64,000 nt of DNA from JAHJDS01 sp964569795 (GTDB taxonomy: Bacteria > Desulfobacterota > Desulfarculia > Desulfarculales > JAHJDS01), in the NCBI GenBank assembly GCA_964569795.1, contig CAZMVB010000006.1, forward strand, positions 62,001 through 126,000, in the 5' to 3' direction. This document shows, in pieces, positions 25,195 through 34,367 of this stretch. Position 1 is the first letter of the stretch, and each line of letters begins with the position of its first letter. The notes under the pieces are model-generated. The model was not told the origin of the DNA. It ran no database searches and worked only from the letters and a program-made list of their open reading frames with translations. The position numbers were made by a program, and so were the translations under genes.

Positions 25195-26326
25195 GCCTCC
25201 CCGGCGGCTGATGCAGGGCAACGAGGCCGTGGCCCGGGGCGCCCTGGCCGCGGGCTTGGGTTTCTTCGCCGGCTATCCCATCACCCCGGCCAGCGAGATC
25301 ATGGAACTGATGAGCCGCGAGCTGCCGGCGCGGGGTCTGGCCTTCATCCAGATGGAGGACGAGATCGCCTCGCTGGGGGCCTGCCTGGGGGCCTCCCTGG
25401 CCGGGAAGAAGGCCATGACCGCCACCAGCGGTCCGGGTTTCTCGCTGATGCAGGAGAATCTGGGCTACGGCGTGATCACCGAGACCCCGGTGGTCCTGGT
25501 CAACGTCATGCGGGCCGGGCCGTCCACCGGCCTGCCGACCAGCGTCGCCCAGGGCGACGTCCAGCAGGCCCGGTGGGGGACCCACGGCGATCACCCGGCC
25601 CTGGTCCTGTGTCCCAGTTCGGTGGCCGAGTGCTTCGACCTGACGGTCAGGGCCTTCAACCTGGCCGAGCGGTTCCGGACCCCGGTGATCCTGCTGGCCG
25701 ACGAACTGGTGGCCCATCTCCGGGAGACGGTGGTCCTGCCCGGCCCGGACGAGATCGAGGTCGCGGACCGGCGGCCGCCGACCGTGCCGCCGGACTGGTA
25801 CCAGCCCTATCAGGCCGACGCCACCGGGGTCCCGCGCCTGGCCGACCTGGGCCACGGTTACCGCTACCACGTCACCGGACTGGTCCACGACGAGCGCGGT
25901 TTTCCCACCAGACGGATCGACGAGGTCGCGCCGTTCTACCAGCGCCTGTTCGACAAGATCGGCCGCCGCGCTCACGAGCTGACCCTGGTGGCCGGGTTCG
26001 ACCTGGACGACGCCGAGATGGCGATCATCGCCTACGGCGCCGTGGCCCGCAGCGCCCTGGCCGCCGTCCGCCTGGCCCGGGAGCAGGGCCGCCGCCTGGG
26101 CCTGCTCAAGCTGATGGGGCTGTGGCCCTTTCCCCGTCAGGCGGTCGAGGCGGCCCTGACCGGCCGGCGGGCGGTCCTGGTGCCGGAGCTGAACATGGGC
26201 CAGATCTACCGGGAGGTCCGGCGGGTCAACGACGGCCGGACCGAGGTCATCCGGATGGGCAAGCTGGACGGGACGATGATCACCCCATTGGAAATACTCC
26301 GCCGGCTGGAGGGGCGCTGGTCATGA
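25187..26326 (+). CDS. korA: 2-oxoacid oxidoreductase alpha subunit
   Basis: This 379-residue alpha subunit has the YPITPASEIMELMSREL motif near the N terminus, QMEDEIASLGACLGASLAGKK, and MTATSGPGFSLMQEN, all of the pyrimidine-binding domain of this enzyme family. It is not fused to a gamma domain, unlike the protein at 1900. Together with KorB, KorC and KorD it should convert a 2-oxoacid to an acyl-CoA. The motif set and split-subunit order (D-A-B-C) are typical of 2-oxoglutarate:ferredoxin oxidoreductases. It overlaps korB by 4 bases. Confidence 0.92.
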   Translation: MARPPRRLMQGNEAVARGALAAGLGFFAGYPITPASEIMELMSRELPARGLAFIQMEDEIASLGACLGASLAGKKAMTATSGPGFSLMQENLGYGVITETPVVLVNVMRAGPSTGLPTSVAQGDVQQARWGTHGDHPALVLCPSSVAECFDLTVRAFNLAERFRTPVILLADELVAHLRETVVLPGPDEIEVADRRPPTVPPDWYQPYQADATGVPRLADLGHGYRYHVTGLVHDERGFPTRRIDEVAPFYQRLFDKIGRRAHELTLVAGFDLDDAEMAIIAYGAVARSALAAVRLAREQGRRLGLLKLMGLWPFPRQAVEAALTGRRAVLVPELNMGQIYREVRRVNDGRTEVIRMGKLDGTMITPLEILRRLEGRWS

Positions 26327-27174
26327 AGACGGCCCATCGTCAGGTGGTCTATGGTTGGCTCCGCCACGACAAGAAGTTTCCCCACGTCTGGTGTCCGGGC
26401 TGCGGGTTGGGAATCCTCCTGGGCTCGCTGGTGAGGGCCCTGATCCGGACGGGCCGGGCCAAGGACGAGGTGGTCCTGGTGGGCGGCATCGGCTGCTCGG
26501 GCCGCCTGCCGGTGTACGTGGACGTGGGCAGCGTCCACACCACCCACGGCCGGGCCCTGACCTTTGCCACGGGCATCAAGCTGGCCAATCCCGACCTGAC
26601 GGTGATCGCGGTCATGGGCGACGGCGACGCCACGGCCATCGGCGGCAATCACCTGATCCACGCCGCCCGGCGCAACCTGGATCTGACCTCGATCATCGTC
26701 AACAACCTGACCTACGGCATGACCGGCGGTCAGTCCTCGCCGACCACGCCCCTGGGGGCCAAGTCCACCACGGCGTCCTACGGACACATCGAGCCCGGCT
26801 TTGACATCGCCAGTCTTTCGGCCACGGCCGGGGCGGCCTTTGTCGCCCGGGGCACGGTCTATCACGTCACCCTGCTGGACCGGCTGCTGCAGCGGGCCGT
26901 CGAGCACCCCGGCTTCGGCGTGGTCGAGGTCTGGAGCCCGTGTCACACCAACTTCGGCCGCCAGAACCGCCTCGGCTCCCAGGTAGACATGATGCGGGAC
27001 CTCAAGGTCCTGGCCGTCCGGCAGGAGCGTTTCGCCAAGCTGGGCCCGGCCGAGCGGGCCGGCCGCTTCCCGATCGGGGTCCTGGCCGATCATCGCGACC
27101 GGCCGCGGTACCTGGACTCGTACCGGGCCCTGTGCGAGCGGGCCATGAAGCGCCGCGCCGAGGGGCAGACGTGA
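26323..27174 (+). CDS. korB: 2-oxoacid oxidoreductase beta subunit (TPP-binding)
   Basis: This 283-residue protein starts at the ATG in an ATGA overlap with korA; the frame is open farther upstream but that part is antisense-type noise. Motifs are VWCPGCGLGILLG, GGIGCSGRLPVYVD, and the TPP/Mg segment beginning GDGDATAIGGNHL and ending NNLTYGMTGGQSSPTTP. The cysteine residues near the N terminus and in GIGCSG match KorB-type rather than the PorB-type patterns. It overlaps korC by 4 bases, so translation of the whole unit is coupled. Confidence 0.92.
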   Translation: MKTAHRQVVYGWLRHDKKFPHVWCPGCGLGILLGSLVRALIRTGRAKDEVVLVGGIGCSGRLPVYVDVGSVHTTHGRALTFATGIKLANPDLTVIAVMGDGDATAIGGNHLIHAARRNLDLTSIIVNNLTYGMTGGQSSPTTPLGAKSTTASYGHIEPGFDIASLSATAGAAFVARGTVYHVTLLDRLLQRAVEHPGFGVVEVWSPCHTNFGRQNRLGSQVDMMRDLKVLAVRQERFAKLGPAERAGRFPIGVLADHRDRPRYLDSYRALCERAMKRRAEGQT

Positions 27175-27776
27175 GCCAGCGGCGGCCGCTGCCCCGACCC
27201 CGGATCGAGATCCGCCTGGCCGGCTCCGGCGGACAGGGGATCATCCTGGCCGGATTGATCCTGGCCGAGGCGGCCGGCCTGGGCGAGGGCCGTCAGGTGG
27301 CCATGTCCCAGGCCTACGGGCCCGAGGCCCGGGGCGGGTCGTCCCGGGCCGAGGTCATCATCAGCGACCGGCCGATCGATTACCCCCTGTGTCTGGCACC
27401 CGACGTCCTCATCGCCCTGTCCCAGGAGGCGGCCGACGTTTACGGGTCTGACCTGGCCCCCGCGGGTCTGATGATCGTCGATCAGGACCTGGTGGAGGCG
27501 GCCGGCGGGGACGGGGTGACGGCCTTGCCTTTCACCGCCGCGGCCCGGGACAAGGTCGGGCGGGCGACCACGGCCAACATCGTCGCCCTGGGGGCCCTGG
27601 CCGAACTGACCGGCCTGGTCGGCCGCCGGGCCCTGGAGGCGGCCCTCCTCCGCCGGGCCCCGGCGGGCAGCCAACAAGTCAATCGTCAGGCCCTGGGCCT
27701 GGGCGTCCGCCTGGCCCGGGAGTCTTTGAAGCAGGGCGGTCCGACCACCCCGCCGGCCGCCACGGAGGACGTGTGA
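27171..27776 (+). CDS. korC: 2-oxoacid oxidoreductase gamma subunit
   Basis: This 201-residue gamma subunit starts with GTG in a GTGA overlap with korB. It has the family N terminus IRLAGSGGQGIILAG and the SQAYGPEARGGSSRAEV motif. It completes the four-subunit complex. A small cysteine-rich gene begins in another GTGA overlap at its 3' end. Confidence 0.92.
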   Translation: MSQRRPLPRPRIEIRLAGSGGQGIILAGLILAEAAGLGEGRQVAMSQAYGPEARGGSSRAEVIISDRPIDYPLCLAPDVLIALSQEAADVYGSDLAPAGLMIVDQDLVEAAGGDGVTALPFTAAARDKVGRATTANIVALGALAELTGLVGRRALEAALLRRAPAGSQQVNRQALGLGVRLARESLKQGGPTTPPAATEDV

Positions 27777-27994
27777 CCCCTGTCTATTGCCGGAATCATC
27801 CTGATCGCGAAGCCGACGTCCCGTGCCAGAAGAACTCGACGCGGGGCTACTGCCGGGAGTGCCTCGACGAGGGCGTCCCCTGCTTCGACCCGGACATATA
27901 TTGCAAGTTCAGGACCCAGTGCATCATCTGGGCCCTGGCCCGGGAGCACGGCCTGCACCACAAGACGGACGCCCAGGCCGCGGCCTCGCCGTAG
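27773..27994 (+). CDS. small cysteine-rich protein of the kor operon
   Basis: This 73-residue reading frame begins in a GTGA overlap with korC, which is good evidence that it is real. It has seven cysteines: YCRNHPDREADVPCQ, YCRECLDEGVPC, YCKFRTQC. The first segment resembles a B-box zinc ligand pattern (CxxHP...C...C..C). It may bind zinc or a cluster. I do not recognise a named family. The position as the last gene of korDABC suggests an assembly or regulatory role for the complex, but that is inference only. Confidence 0.75.
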   Translation: MTPVYCRNHPDREADVPCQKNSTRGYCRECLDEGVPCFDPDIYCKFRTQCIIWALAREHGLHHKTDAQAAASP

Positions 27995-28043
27995 TGAGGC
28001 CGGGCCGGCGGAGCCGGAGTGGAAGTCTCATGAATAATCCGGG

Positions 28044-30980
28044 CTAGCTGGCCAGGCGCTTGTCGCTGGTCAACAGGGCGCTGATCTCCTCGGCCGGGAC
28101 CGGACGGCTGAACAGGAATCCCTGCATCTGATCGCAGTTGTGCTTCCTCAACAGGGCCAGTTGTTCCTCGGTCTCGACCCCCTCGGCGATCACCATCAAA
28201 TTGAGGCTGCGGCCCATGGAGATGATGGTATCGACGATGGCCGCGTCGTTCTGGTCGGTGACGATGTCGGCCACGAAGGACCGGTCTATCTTGAGGGCGT
28301 TCATCGGAAAGCGCTTGAGGTAGTACAGCGACGAGTATCCCCGGCCGAAGTCGTCCAGGGAGAGCCGGACCCCCAGGGCGCTCAGTTGCTCCAGGGTGTC
28401 GATGGCCTCGCCGACGCTGTGCATGACCACGTTCTCGGTGATCTCGAGTTCGAGACATTGGGGCGGCAGACCGGTTTCCCCGAGGACGCGCCCGACCGTG
28501 GGCACCAGGTCCTTTTGGCGGAACTGGCGGGGCGAAAGGTTGACCGAGACCACCAGACCGCTAAAACCCGCCTGGTGCCACTTCCTGGTCTGGGCGCAGG
28601 CCGTGCGCAGGACCCACTCGCCCAGGGGCACGATCAGGCCCGTCTCCTCGGCCATGGGAATGAAATTGTCGGGGGCCACCAGACCCACCCGGGGCCGCTG
28701 CCATCGGACCAGGGCCTCGAGGCCGGTCACCCGGCCGCTGTCCAGATCGACCTTGGGCTGGTAGTGCACCAGGAACTCGTTCCGCTCGATGGCCCCCCGC
28801 AGGTCGGACTCCAGGGCCATCCGCTTGACCATCTGCTCGTTCATGGCCGGAGTGAACAGGCAGTACTGGTCCCGGCCGCGATCCTTGGCCCGGTACATGG
28901 CCAGATCGGCGTTGCGGACCAGGGTGTCCAGGTCGCGGCCGTCGTCCGGGAAGATGGTGATGCCCACCGAGACCGAGACGTGCAGCTCGTGCTCCCTGAT
29001 GTGGAAGGGCGTCCGGAGCGACTCCTGGATCCGCCGGGCGGCGTGCACGGCGACGTCGGTGTTCTCGATGCCGGGCAGCAGGAGGATGAACTCGTCCCCG
29101 CCCAGGCGGGCCACGGTGTCCTCGGCCCGGACCCAGCGGACCAGGCGCTTGGCCACGGCCTGGAGCAGCAGGTCGCCCACGGCGTGGCCCAGGGAATCGT
29201 TGATGTTCTTGAAGTTGTCCAGGTCCAGGAAGAGGAGGGCCAGGCGGGCCCGCTTGCGGTGGGCCGAGGCCAGGGCCATCTTCAACCGGTCGTTGAACAA
29301 GAGGCGGTTGGGCAGGCCGGTCAGGGGATCGTGAAAGGCCTGATGGGCGATCTGCTCCTCGCTCTTGCGCAGGGCGGTGATGTCCTGGACGGCGCCGACG
29401 AGCTTGACCGGCCGGCCGGTCGGGGAGTGGCGCTCCACCTCGGCCAGCTGAAACACGCTTCTCACCTCGCCCCCGGGCCGGACGATGCGGTGTTCGATGG
29501 TCGTCGGCCCGGTCTGTTCCGGGGCCTGGCCGAGCCACTGTTCGACCCGGGTTCGATCGTCGCGGTGGACCAGTTTCAAAAAACCCTCGACGGTCGGCCG
29601 CTCGGGCGCCGGGTCCAGGCCGGCGATGCGATAGATCTCGTCCGAGCAGGTCAGCTCCCCGGGGCCGAGGTCCAGTTCCCAGTTGCCCAGGCCGGCCATC
29701 TTCTGGGCCCGGGCCAGCGAGGCCTGACTCTTTCTGAGGGCGGCCTCGGTCCGGATCTTGTCGGTGATGTCCCGGGCCGAGCCGCGGACGGCCGTGGGCC
29801 GGCCCCGGGCGTCGTAAATCACCGAGTTCTGGTACTCGACGATCCGCTCCTCGCCCTGGCGGGAGACAACCCGCATCAACCCGGTGGATTTGCCCTGCGC
29901 CAGCAGGTTGCGGAGATAGTCGTCGAACTCGGACCGGTACCGCTCCGGGATCAAGTCCTTGACGTTGAGCCGCTCCATCTCCTCGGAGCTGTGGCCGGCC
30001 AGGTTGAGGAAGGCCCGGTTGGTCTCGGTGAAGTTGCCCTCCAGGTCGTGGGCGAACAGGAAGTCCGAGACGTTGTCAAAGATGTCCCGTCTCTTTTCTT
30101 CGCTTTCGCGCAGGGCCAAAGCCGCCTGTTTCTGTTCACTGATGTCCCGGACCCAGACCTGGACGCCGGGCCGGCCCCCGAGCCTGATGGCCTGGGCGCT
30201 GATCTCGCCGTCAAAGGCGGTCCCGTCCGCGCGCAGCAGGCGGACCTCGTAACGGGAGGGGGTGGGCTCGCCGCGCATCCGGGCCTGGGCCCGGGCCCGG
30301 GTGACCTCGTGAAAGTCGGGATGGTAGATCCGCCAGTGCTCCAGGCCGACCAGATCCCCGGCCCGGTAGGCGAGCATCTCGTGCAGGCGCTGATTGGCGA
30401 AGACGATGGTCTCCCCTTTCTGGATAAAGATGCCGTCGAAGCTCTCCTCGACCAGGTTCCGGTATCGCTCCTCGCTGGCCTTGAGGGCCTCCTCGGCCGC
30501 CTTGCGCCCGGTGATGTCCTCGATGATGCCGTCGATCCAGGCCGGCCGTCCGTCGGCGTCATAATGGATCGACGCCGTGCACGAGGCGGTGAAGGCCCGG
30601 CCGTTTTTGGTCCGGAGTTGCAGTTCCCGGTTGGCGACCTGGCCCGAGGCCTGCAGCTCGGTGATGAACCGCTCCCGCTCGGCCGGGTCCTGATAGAGGT
30701 CGGCCACCTCGACCTTCATGAACTCGGCGGCCGAGTCGAAACCGAACATGGCTACCAGGGCCGGGTTGGCCTGCAGGAAGTGGCCCCGGGGACCGGCGGC
30801 GCTGCGGTAAACGCCGACGTTCAGGTTGTCCACCAGGACGCGGTATTCGGACTCGCTGTCCTGAAGGGCCAGCTGGGACTTCAGGCGCGCCGCGCTGGCC
30901 TTTTCCATCCGGTCCAGCCGGCCGCGCAGGGCGGCCAGCTCTTCCTCGAGTTCCCGTTTGGTCTTGGCCCGGTTGGTCAT
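28044..30980 (-). CDS. PAS x4 - GGDEF - EAL sensor protein
   Basis: This 978-residue cytoplasmic c-di-GMP protein begins with a coiled-coil (about 1-45). Three PAS/PAC domains follow, ending respectively in variants of DGIIEDITGRK, VRDISEQK and ARDITDK, then a fourth PAS-3 fold (about 420-535). The GGDEF domain (about 545-705) has intact RLGGDEF and an RxxD I-site (RAED). The EAL domain (about 715-970) opens with the signature EALVRW and has conserved DDFG and EGVET segments. Both synthesis and hydrolysis are possible from the motifs. No membrane segment is present. It converges on the kor operon, 49 bases away. Confidence 0.92.
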   Translation of the reverse strand: MTNRAKTKRELEEELAALRGRLDRMEKASAARLKSQLALQDSESEYRVLVDNLNVGVYRSAAGPRGHFLQANPALVAMFGFDSAAEFMKVEVADLYQDPAERERFITELQASGQVANRELQLRTKNGRAFTASCTASIHYDADGRPAWIDGIIEDITGRKAAEEALKASEERYRNLVEESFDGIFIQKGETIVFANQRLHEMLAYRAGDLVGLEHWRIYHPDFHEVTRARAQARMRGEPTPSRYEVRLLRADGTAFDGEISAQAIRLGGRPGVQVWVRDISEQKQAALALRESEEKRRDIFDNVSDFLFAHDLEGNFTETNRAFLNLAGHSSEEMERLNVKDLIPERYRSEFDDYLRNLLAQGKSTGLMRVVSRQGEERIVEYQNSVIYDARGRPTAVRGSARDITDKIRTEAALRKSQASLARAQKMAGLGNWELDLGPGELTCSDEIYRIAGLDPAPERPTVEGFLKLVHRDDRTRVEQWLGQAPEQTGPTTIEHRIVRPGGEVRSVFQLAEVERHSPTGRPVKLVGAVQDITALRKSEEQIAHQAFHDPLTGLPNRLLFNDRLKMALASAHRKRARLALLFLDLDNFKNINDSLGHAVGDLLLQAVAKRLVRWVRAEDTVARLGGDEFILLLPGIENTDVAVHAARRIQESLRTPFHIREHELHVSVSVGITIFPDDGRDLDTLVRNADLAMYRAKDRGRDQYCLFTPAMNEQMVKRMALESDLRGAIERNEFLVHYQPKVDLDSGRVTGLEALVRWQRPRVGLVAPDNFIPMAEETGLIVPLGEWVLRTACAQTRKWHQAGFSGLVVSVNLSPRQFRQKDLVPTVGRVLGETGLPPQCLELEITENVVMHSVGEAIDTLEQLSALGVRLSLDDFGRGYSSLYYLKRFPMNALKIDRSFVADIVTDQNDAAIVDTIISMGRSLNLMVIAEGVETEEQLALLRKHNCDQMQGFLFSRPVPAEEISALLTSDKRLAS

Positions 30981-31111
30981 CCAGAGTGGCCGATCATTGC
31001 CCGGTCCCGGGGCGCCGGGCCCCGCTGGCGGGTGAGGTTGGTGCGCTTCTCGTCACAGAGCGTCCGCTGGGTCCATGCTAGCAAATGCCGGGGTAAAAAT
31101 ACAACCACTGA

Positions 31112-31139
31112 AATGCGACCCCGCCGGCCGGGTCGCATT
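31112..31139 (-). terminator. probable terminator after the enolase-superfamily gene
   Basis: AATGCGACCC at 31112-31121 pairs perfectly with GGGTCGCATT at 31130-31139 around an 8-base loop. On the minus strand, starting six bases past the stop of the gene at 31145, the hairpin is followed by TTCAGTGGTTGTATTTTTA. The T-run is offset, so termination strength is uncertain. Confidence 0.5.
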
Positions 31140-31144
31140 CGGAA

Positions 31145-32413
31145 TCAGGCCGGGCCGGTCCGGCCGGCCCGGCGGGCGGCCTTGGCCTTCTTGACCCGGT
31201 CGATCTCGCGCGAGACCTTCAGGCCCCGGGTCCGAAGCGAATACCAGACCAGACGCCGGCGGTCCATGACGAAGAACCGCCGTCCGTATTTGCGCAGGGC
31301 GGCCGGATCGATCTCGAAGCCCAGGCCCGGCTTGTCCGGGACGCGCAGGCGGCCCCGGTCGTGGGCGAACGGCTCGGCCAGCAGGGCGTCGCGGGCCTCG
31401 ACGGTCCAGCCCGGCGGGGCGTAAGGGTATTCCAGGGCCTGCCCGTCGGCCGGGCCGCTGGCCGCGAAGAGCTGCAGGTTCACGGCGAAGCCGATGCCGT
31501 TGGTCCAGGTGTGGGGGCTGTAGCCCAGGCCGCGCTCCCGGCAGAGCTTGATCACCTCCCAGACCTGGGCCACCCCGCCGGCCATGACCGCGTCCGGCTG
31601 GAAGATCTTGTAACAGCCCCGCTCGATCATCATCCGCAGTTCGGGCAGGCCCTGGGAGTTGAGTTCGCCCCCGGCGATGGGCACCGGTGAATAGGCGCTC
31701 AGGGCGGCCAAGTCGTCGTAGGCGTCCATGGCCAGGGGCTCCTCGATCCAGGCCACCCCGGCCCGGGCGCAGGCGTCGGCGAACCGCTTGGCCCGGGCCA
31801 GGTCCCAGCGGGGGGCGTCGTCCACGACCGTCACCCGCCAGCCCTGGTTGGCGTCCACGCCGATGGTCATCTTGTCCCCGACCGCCCGGGCCGTCTCGAC
31901 CACCTGGGCGATGTCCTTTTGCTCGTCAAAGTCGTGGACCCGGAGCTTGATCGACCGGAAGCCCTCGGCGTAGCGGGCCTCGGCCTCCTCGATCCTCTCC
32001 CGGGGATCCTTGACCTCGCCGGTCGAGGCGTACAGGGTCACCTCCCGGGGCGCCCCGCCCAGCAGCTCGCAGACCGCCTGACCGGCCACCTTGCCCTTGA
32101 TGTCCCAGAAGGCGGGCTCGATCCACCAGTTGCGCCAGCCCAGGTAGGCCACCTCGCGGAGGCGCTGCTGGATCAGGTCGATGTCGGTCGCCTCCTCGCC
32201 GATCAGATAGGGCCCCAGCAACTCGCCCAGCCCCGACCTCTCCCGGCCCAGGGCCGGTCCGGCGCTGTGGCCGACCGCCCCGTCGGCGGTGGTGACCCTG
32301 ATCAGGGTGAACCGGTTCTCGGTCTGGGGCAGGCCCGGAATCCAGGCCGGCCGAAACCAGGCGGGCAGGGGGACGGCCACGTGAAACAGTTCGATCCGGC
32401 TGATGGCGGGCAT
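31145..32413 (-). CDS. enolase-superfamily protein, mandelate racemase/muconate lactonizing type
   Basis: This is a 422-residue enzyme of the mandelate racemase/muconate lactonizing family. Metal ligands are seen in GVDANQGW (Asp), WIEEPL (Glu) and IAGGE (Glu). The base side has KLRVHD where the KxK motif usually lies (here K-L-R), and a distal catalytic His in YSPHTWTNG with a possible His-Asp dyad through FQPDAVMAGG. That pattern fits acid-sugar dehydratases of the mandelate racemase group. The substrate cannot be named. A basic C-terminal extension of about 45 residues (after the sheet end) is unusual. The gene stands alone between other minus-strand genes. Confidence 0.85.
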   Translation of the reverse strand: MPAISRIELFHVAVPLPAWFRPAWIPGLPQTENRFTLIRVTTADGAVGHSAGPALGRERSGLGELLGPYLIGEEATDIDLIQQRLREVAYLGWRNWWIEPAFWDIKGKVAGQAVCELLGGAPREVTLYASTGEVKDPRERIEEAEARYAEGFRSIKLRVHDFDEQKDIAQVVETARAVGDKMTIGVDANQGWRVTVVDDAPRWDLARAKRFADACARAGVAWIEEPLAMDAYDDLAALSAYSPVPIAGGELNSQGLPELRMMIERGCYKIFQPDAVMAGGVAQVWEVIKLCRERGLGYSPHTWTNGIGFAVNLQLFAASGPADGQALEYPYAPPGWTVEARDALLAEPFAHDRGRLRVPDKPGLGFEIDPAALRKYGRRFFVMDRRRLVWYSLRTRGLKVSREIDRVKKAKAARRAGRTGPA

Positions 32414-32521
32414 GGCGGCTGACCTCGCGGTGCGATTTGCTTTCGGCCGGGCGGTCTCCGTTCGCCTTATTTTTTCAGGCCGACGGGGCCCGGCCGGGGC
32501 GGCCGGGTCGCCGGCGGCGGG

Positions 32522-33451
32522 TCAGTGGATGCCCTTGGGGTGCATCAACAGATCAGGGGCGATGGTCACCCCGAACAGGATCTTGATCATGACCAGCAGA
32601 ACCAGCGCGGCCAGCAGGATCTTGAGGTGGTCGGCGTGGAGCCGGTTGCTCAGCCGGGCCCCGACCTGGGCGCCCAAGACCGACCCGGCCAGAAGAATCA
32701 TGGCCAGGACTAGGTCCACGGTCCGGTTGGTGGTGGCCTGCATGAAGGTCACGTAGGCGCAGACCCACACCTCCTGGAACAGGTTGGTCCCCACGGCCAC
32801 GTTCATGGGCATGCGCAGGCCGTAGTACATCAGCGGGATCATGATGAAGCCGCCGCCCAGCCCCATGACCGCGGACAGGGTCCCCACAAAGGTGCCGACC
32901 AGCAGGGGGAGGACGGGTGACAGGGTCACCTCGGACTTGTGGAAGCGGGTCTGCCAGGGCAGGGTCTGGATCATCCGGAGGTAGAGGGAGGGCCTGGCCG
33001 CCGTGGCGGTCGCCTCCGACTGCCGGTACCGGCGGCGAAGGCTGCGCACGCTCTCCAGCATCATGATCGAGCCCACCAGGCCGAGCATGACGATGTAGGT
33101 CACCTTGATCAGGAAGTCGGCGCTGCCCAAGGTCCGCAAGACCTTGATCAGCTCCACCCCGATGGTGCCGCCCAGAAAGCCGCCGATGAGCAGATACATG
33201 CCCATCTTGAGGTCAACGTTGCCCATCCGGTAGTGGGCGATGGTGCCCGAGGTGGCCGCGGCCACGATCTGGTTCGAGTCGGACGCCGCGGCCACGACCG
33301 AGGGGATGCCGAACATGATCAACAGCGGGGTCATCAGAAAGCCGCCGCCTACCCCGAACAGTCCCGAGATGAAACCCACGCCGCCGCCCACGCCGAAAAG
33401 CATGAACATGTTGATGCTGTGTCCGGCGATGGGCAGATAGAGGTGAAACAT
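32522..33451 (-). CDS. TauE/SafE family permease, probable sulfite/organosulfonate exporter
   Basis: This is a 309-residue membrane protein with about eight hydrophobic segments. Two glycine-rich half-repeats, GFISGLFGVGGGFLMTP near the N terminus and MGLGGGFIMIPLM in the second half, are the hallmark of TauE/SafE proteins. These carry sulfite, sulfonates or other sulfur compounds out of the cell, but specificity is not predictable. The start at 33451 has an AGGA site. It is the last gene of the three-gene minus-strand unit 35150-32522, and TIGR02186-type proteins are known neighbours of such exporters. Confidence 0.88.
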   Translation of the reverse strand: MFHLYLPIAGHSINMFMLFGVGGGVGFISGLFGVGGGFLMTPLLIMFGIPSVVAAASDSNQIVAAATSGTIAHYRMGNVDLKMGMYLLIGGFLGGTIGVELIKVLRTLGSADFLIKVTYIVMLGLVGSIMMLESVRSLRRRYRQSEATATAARPSLYLRMIQTLPWQTRFHKSEVTLSPVLPLLVGTFVGTLSAVMGLGGGFIMIPLMYYGLRMPMNVAVGTNLFQEVWVCAYVTFMQATTNRTVDLVLAMILLAGSVLGAQVGARLSNRLHADHLKILLAALVLLVMIKILFGVTIAPDLLMHPKGIH

Positions 33452-33513
33452 GTCAATTCCTCACGTGACAGGAATCCGCTCGAAATGCGGTCAAGATCAT
33501 CGCTCCGTCGGAA

Positions 33514-34320
33514 TCAGCCATAGACCAATTGGGGGGTGTCGTGGACGACGACCTCCTTGACGCCGGGAACCTCGGCGGCGATTTTCTCCAGTTGGGAGAC
33601 CATCTCGGGCTCGCGGAACTCGGCGGTCTCGGAATGGATCAACACCCGGCCGCCCCGGGCCGTGACCGTCGCCCGGGGATTGACCTCGACCACCCGGGCC
33701 TTGACCTGGGCGGCCAGGACCAGGTCGTCCAGGGTCTGCTGCGACTCGGGGGTGGCCTGGAATTGGCTCAGGGCCCCGGTCCGGCAGATGAGGTCCGCGG
33801 CGTCGTCCACGGTCAGCTTGTTGACGTGGATCACCAGGTCGTAGAGGGAGGGGTCCCAGGTGTCCACCCCGAAGAGGTACCGGCTCCACTGGCGACGCTG
33901 GTGATCGTCCTTTTGCACGATTTCGAGCGCCTCCTCCTCGGTGACCTGGTCCCGCTCCATCTCGAGCCTGACCCGGGACTCCATGTCGGCGATGATGCGC
34001 ACCTTGAGCACGTGCGAGACGCCGCGCACGTAAAAGTGCCCGGCCAGGCCGTGATAGATCACGTTGTCCGGCTGGACTTCCTGGAGAAAGGCGGCGGCGA
34101 AGTAGGCCAGGTAGCGCTCCCTGCCGTAGGTGAACCGCTCCAAAAACGACGGGGCGTCGTGAAGCGCCCGCAGCAGCTTGATCTCGGGGACGTTGAAGTG
34201 CTCCGAGGCCTCGATCAGCACCTCCCGCGAGATGCACTTGATCTCCAGGCATTCGGCCACCCGTTCGGCCACCGCCTTGCCGTTGCTGTAAGAGCCCCTG
34301 GAAATGGTGACGATTGGCAT
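33514..34320 (-). CDS. cytidylate-kinase-like protein with C-terminal BON domain
   Basis: This is a 268-residue protein. Residues 1-195 match the cytidylate kinase-like family: ISRGSYSNGKAVAERVAE replaces a classical Walker A (SxxxGKA), and later conserved segments such as DDHQRRQWSRYLFGVDTW and LYDLVIHVNKL are present. Residues 200-268 look like a BON domain, with VTARGGRVLIHS and VPGVKEVVVHD. BON domains bind membranes or phospholipids. The function of these kinase-like proteins is not established; true CMP phosphorylation is doubtful. The gene sits between a TIGR02186-like membrane protein gene and a TauE exporter gene, 47 and 62 bases away. Confidence 0.8.
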   Translation of the reverse strand: MPIVTISRGSYSNGKAVAERVAECLEIKCISREVLIEASEHFNVPEIKLLRALHDAPSFLERFTYGRERYLAYFAAAFLQEVQPDNVIYHGLAGHFYVRGVSHVLKVRIIADMESRVRLEMERDQVTEEEALEIVQKDDHQRRQWSRYLFGVDTWDPSLYDLVIHVNKLTVDDAADLICRTGALSQFQATPESQQTLDDLVLAAQVKARVVEVNPRATVTARGGRVLIHSETAEFREPEMVSQLEKIAAEVPGVKEVVVHDTPQLVYG

Positions 34321-34367
34321 TGCTTAACCCTCTGATGTCATGGCCGGACACATCCGGCCGCTCCGGG

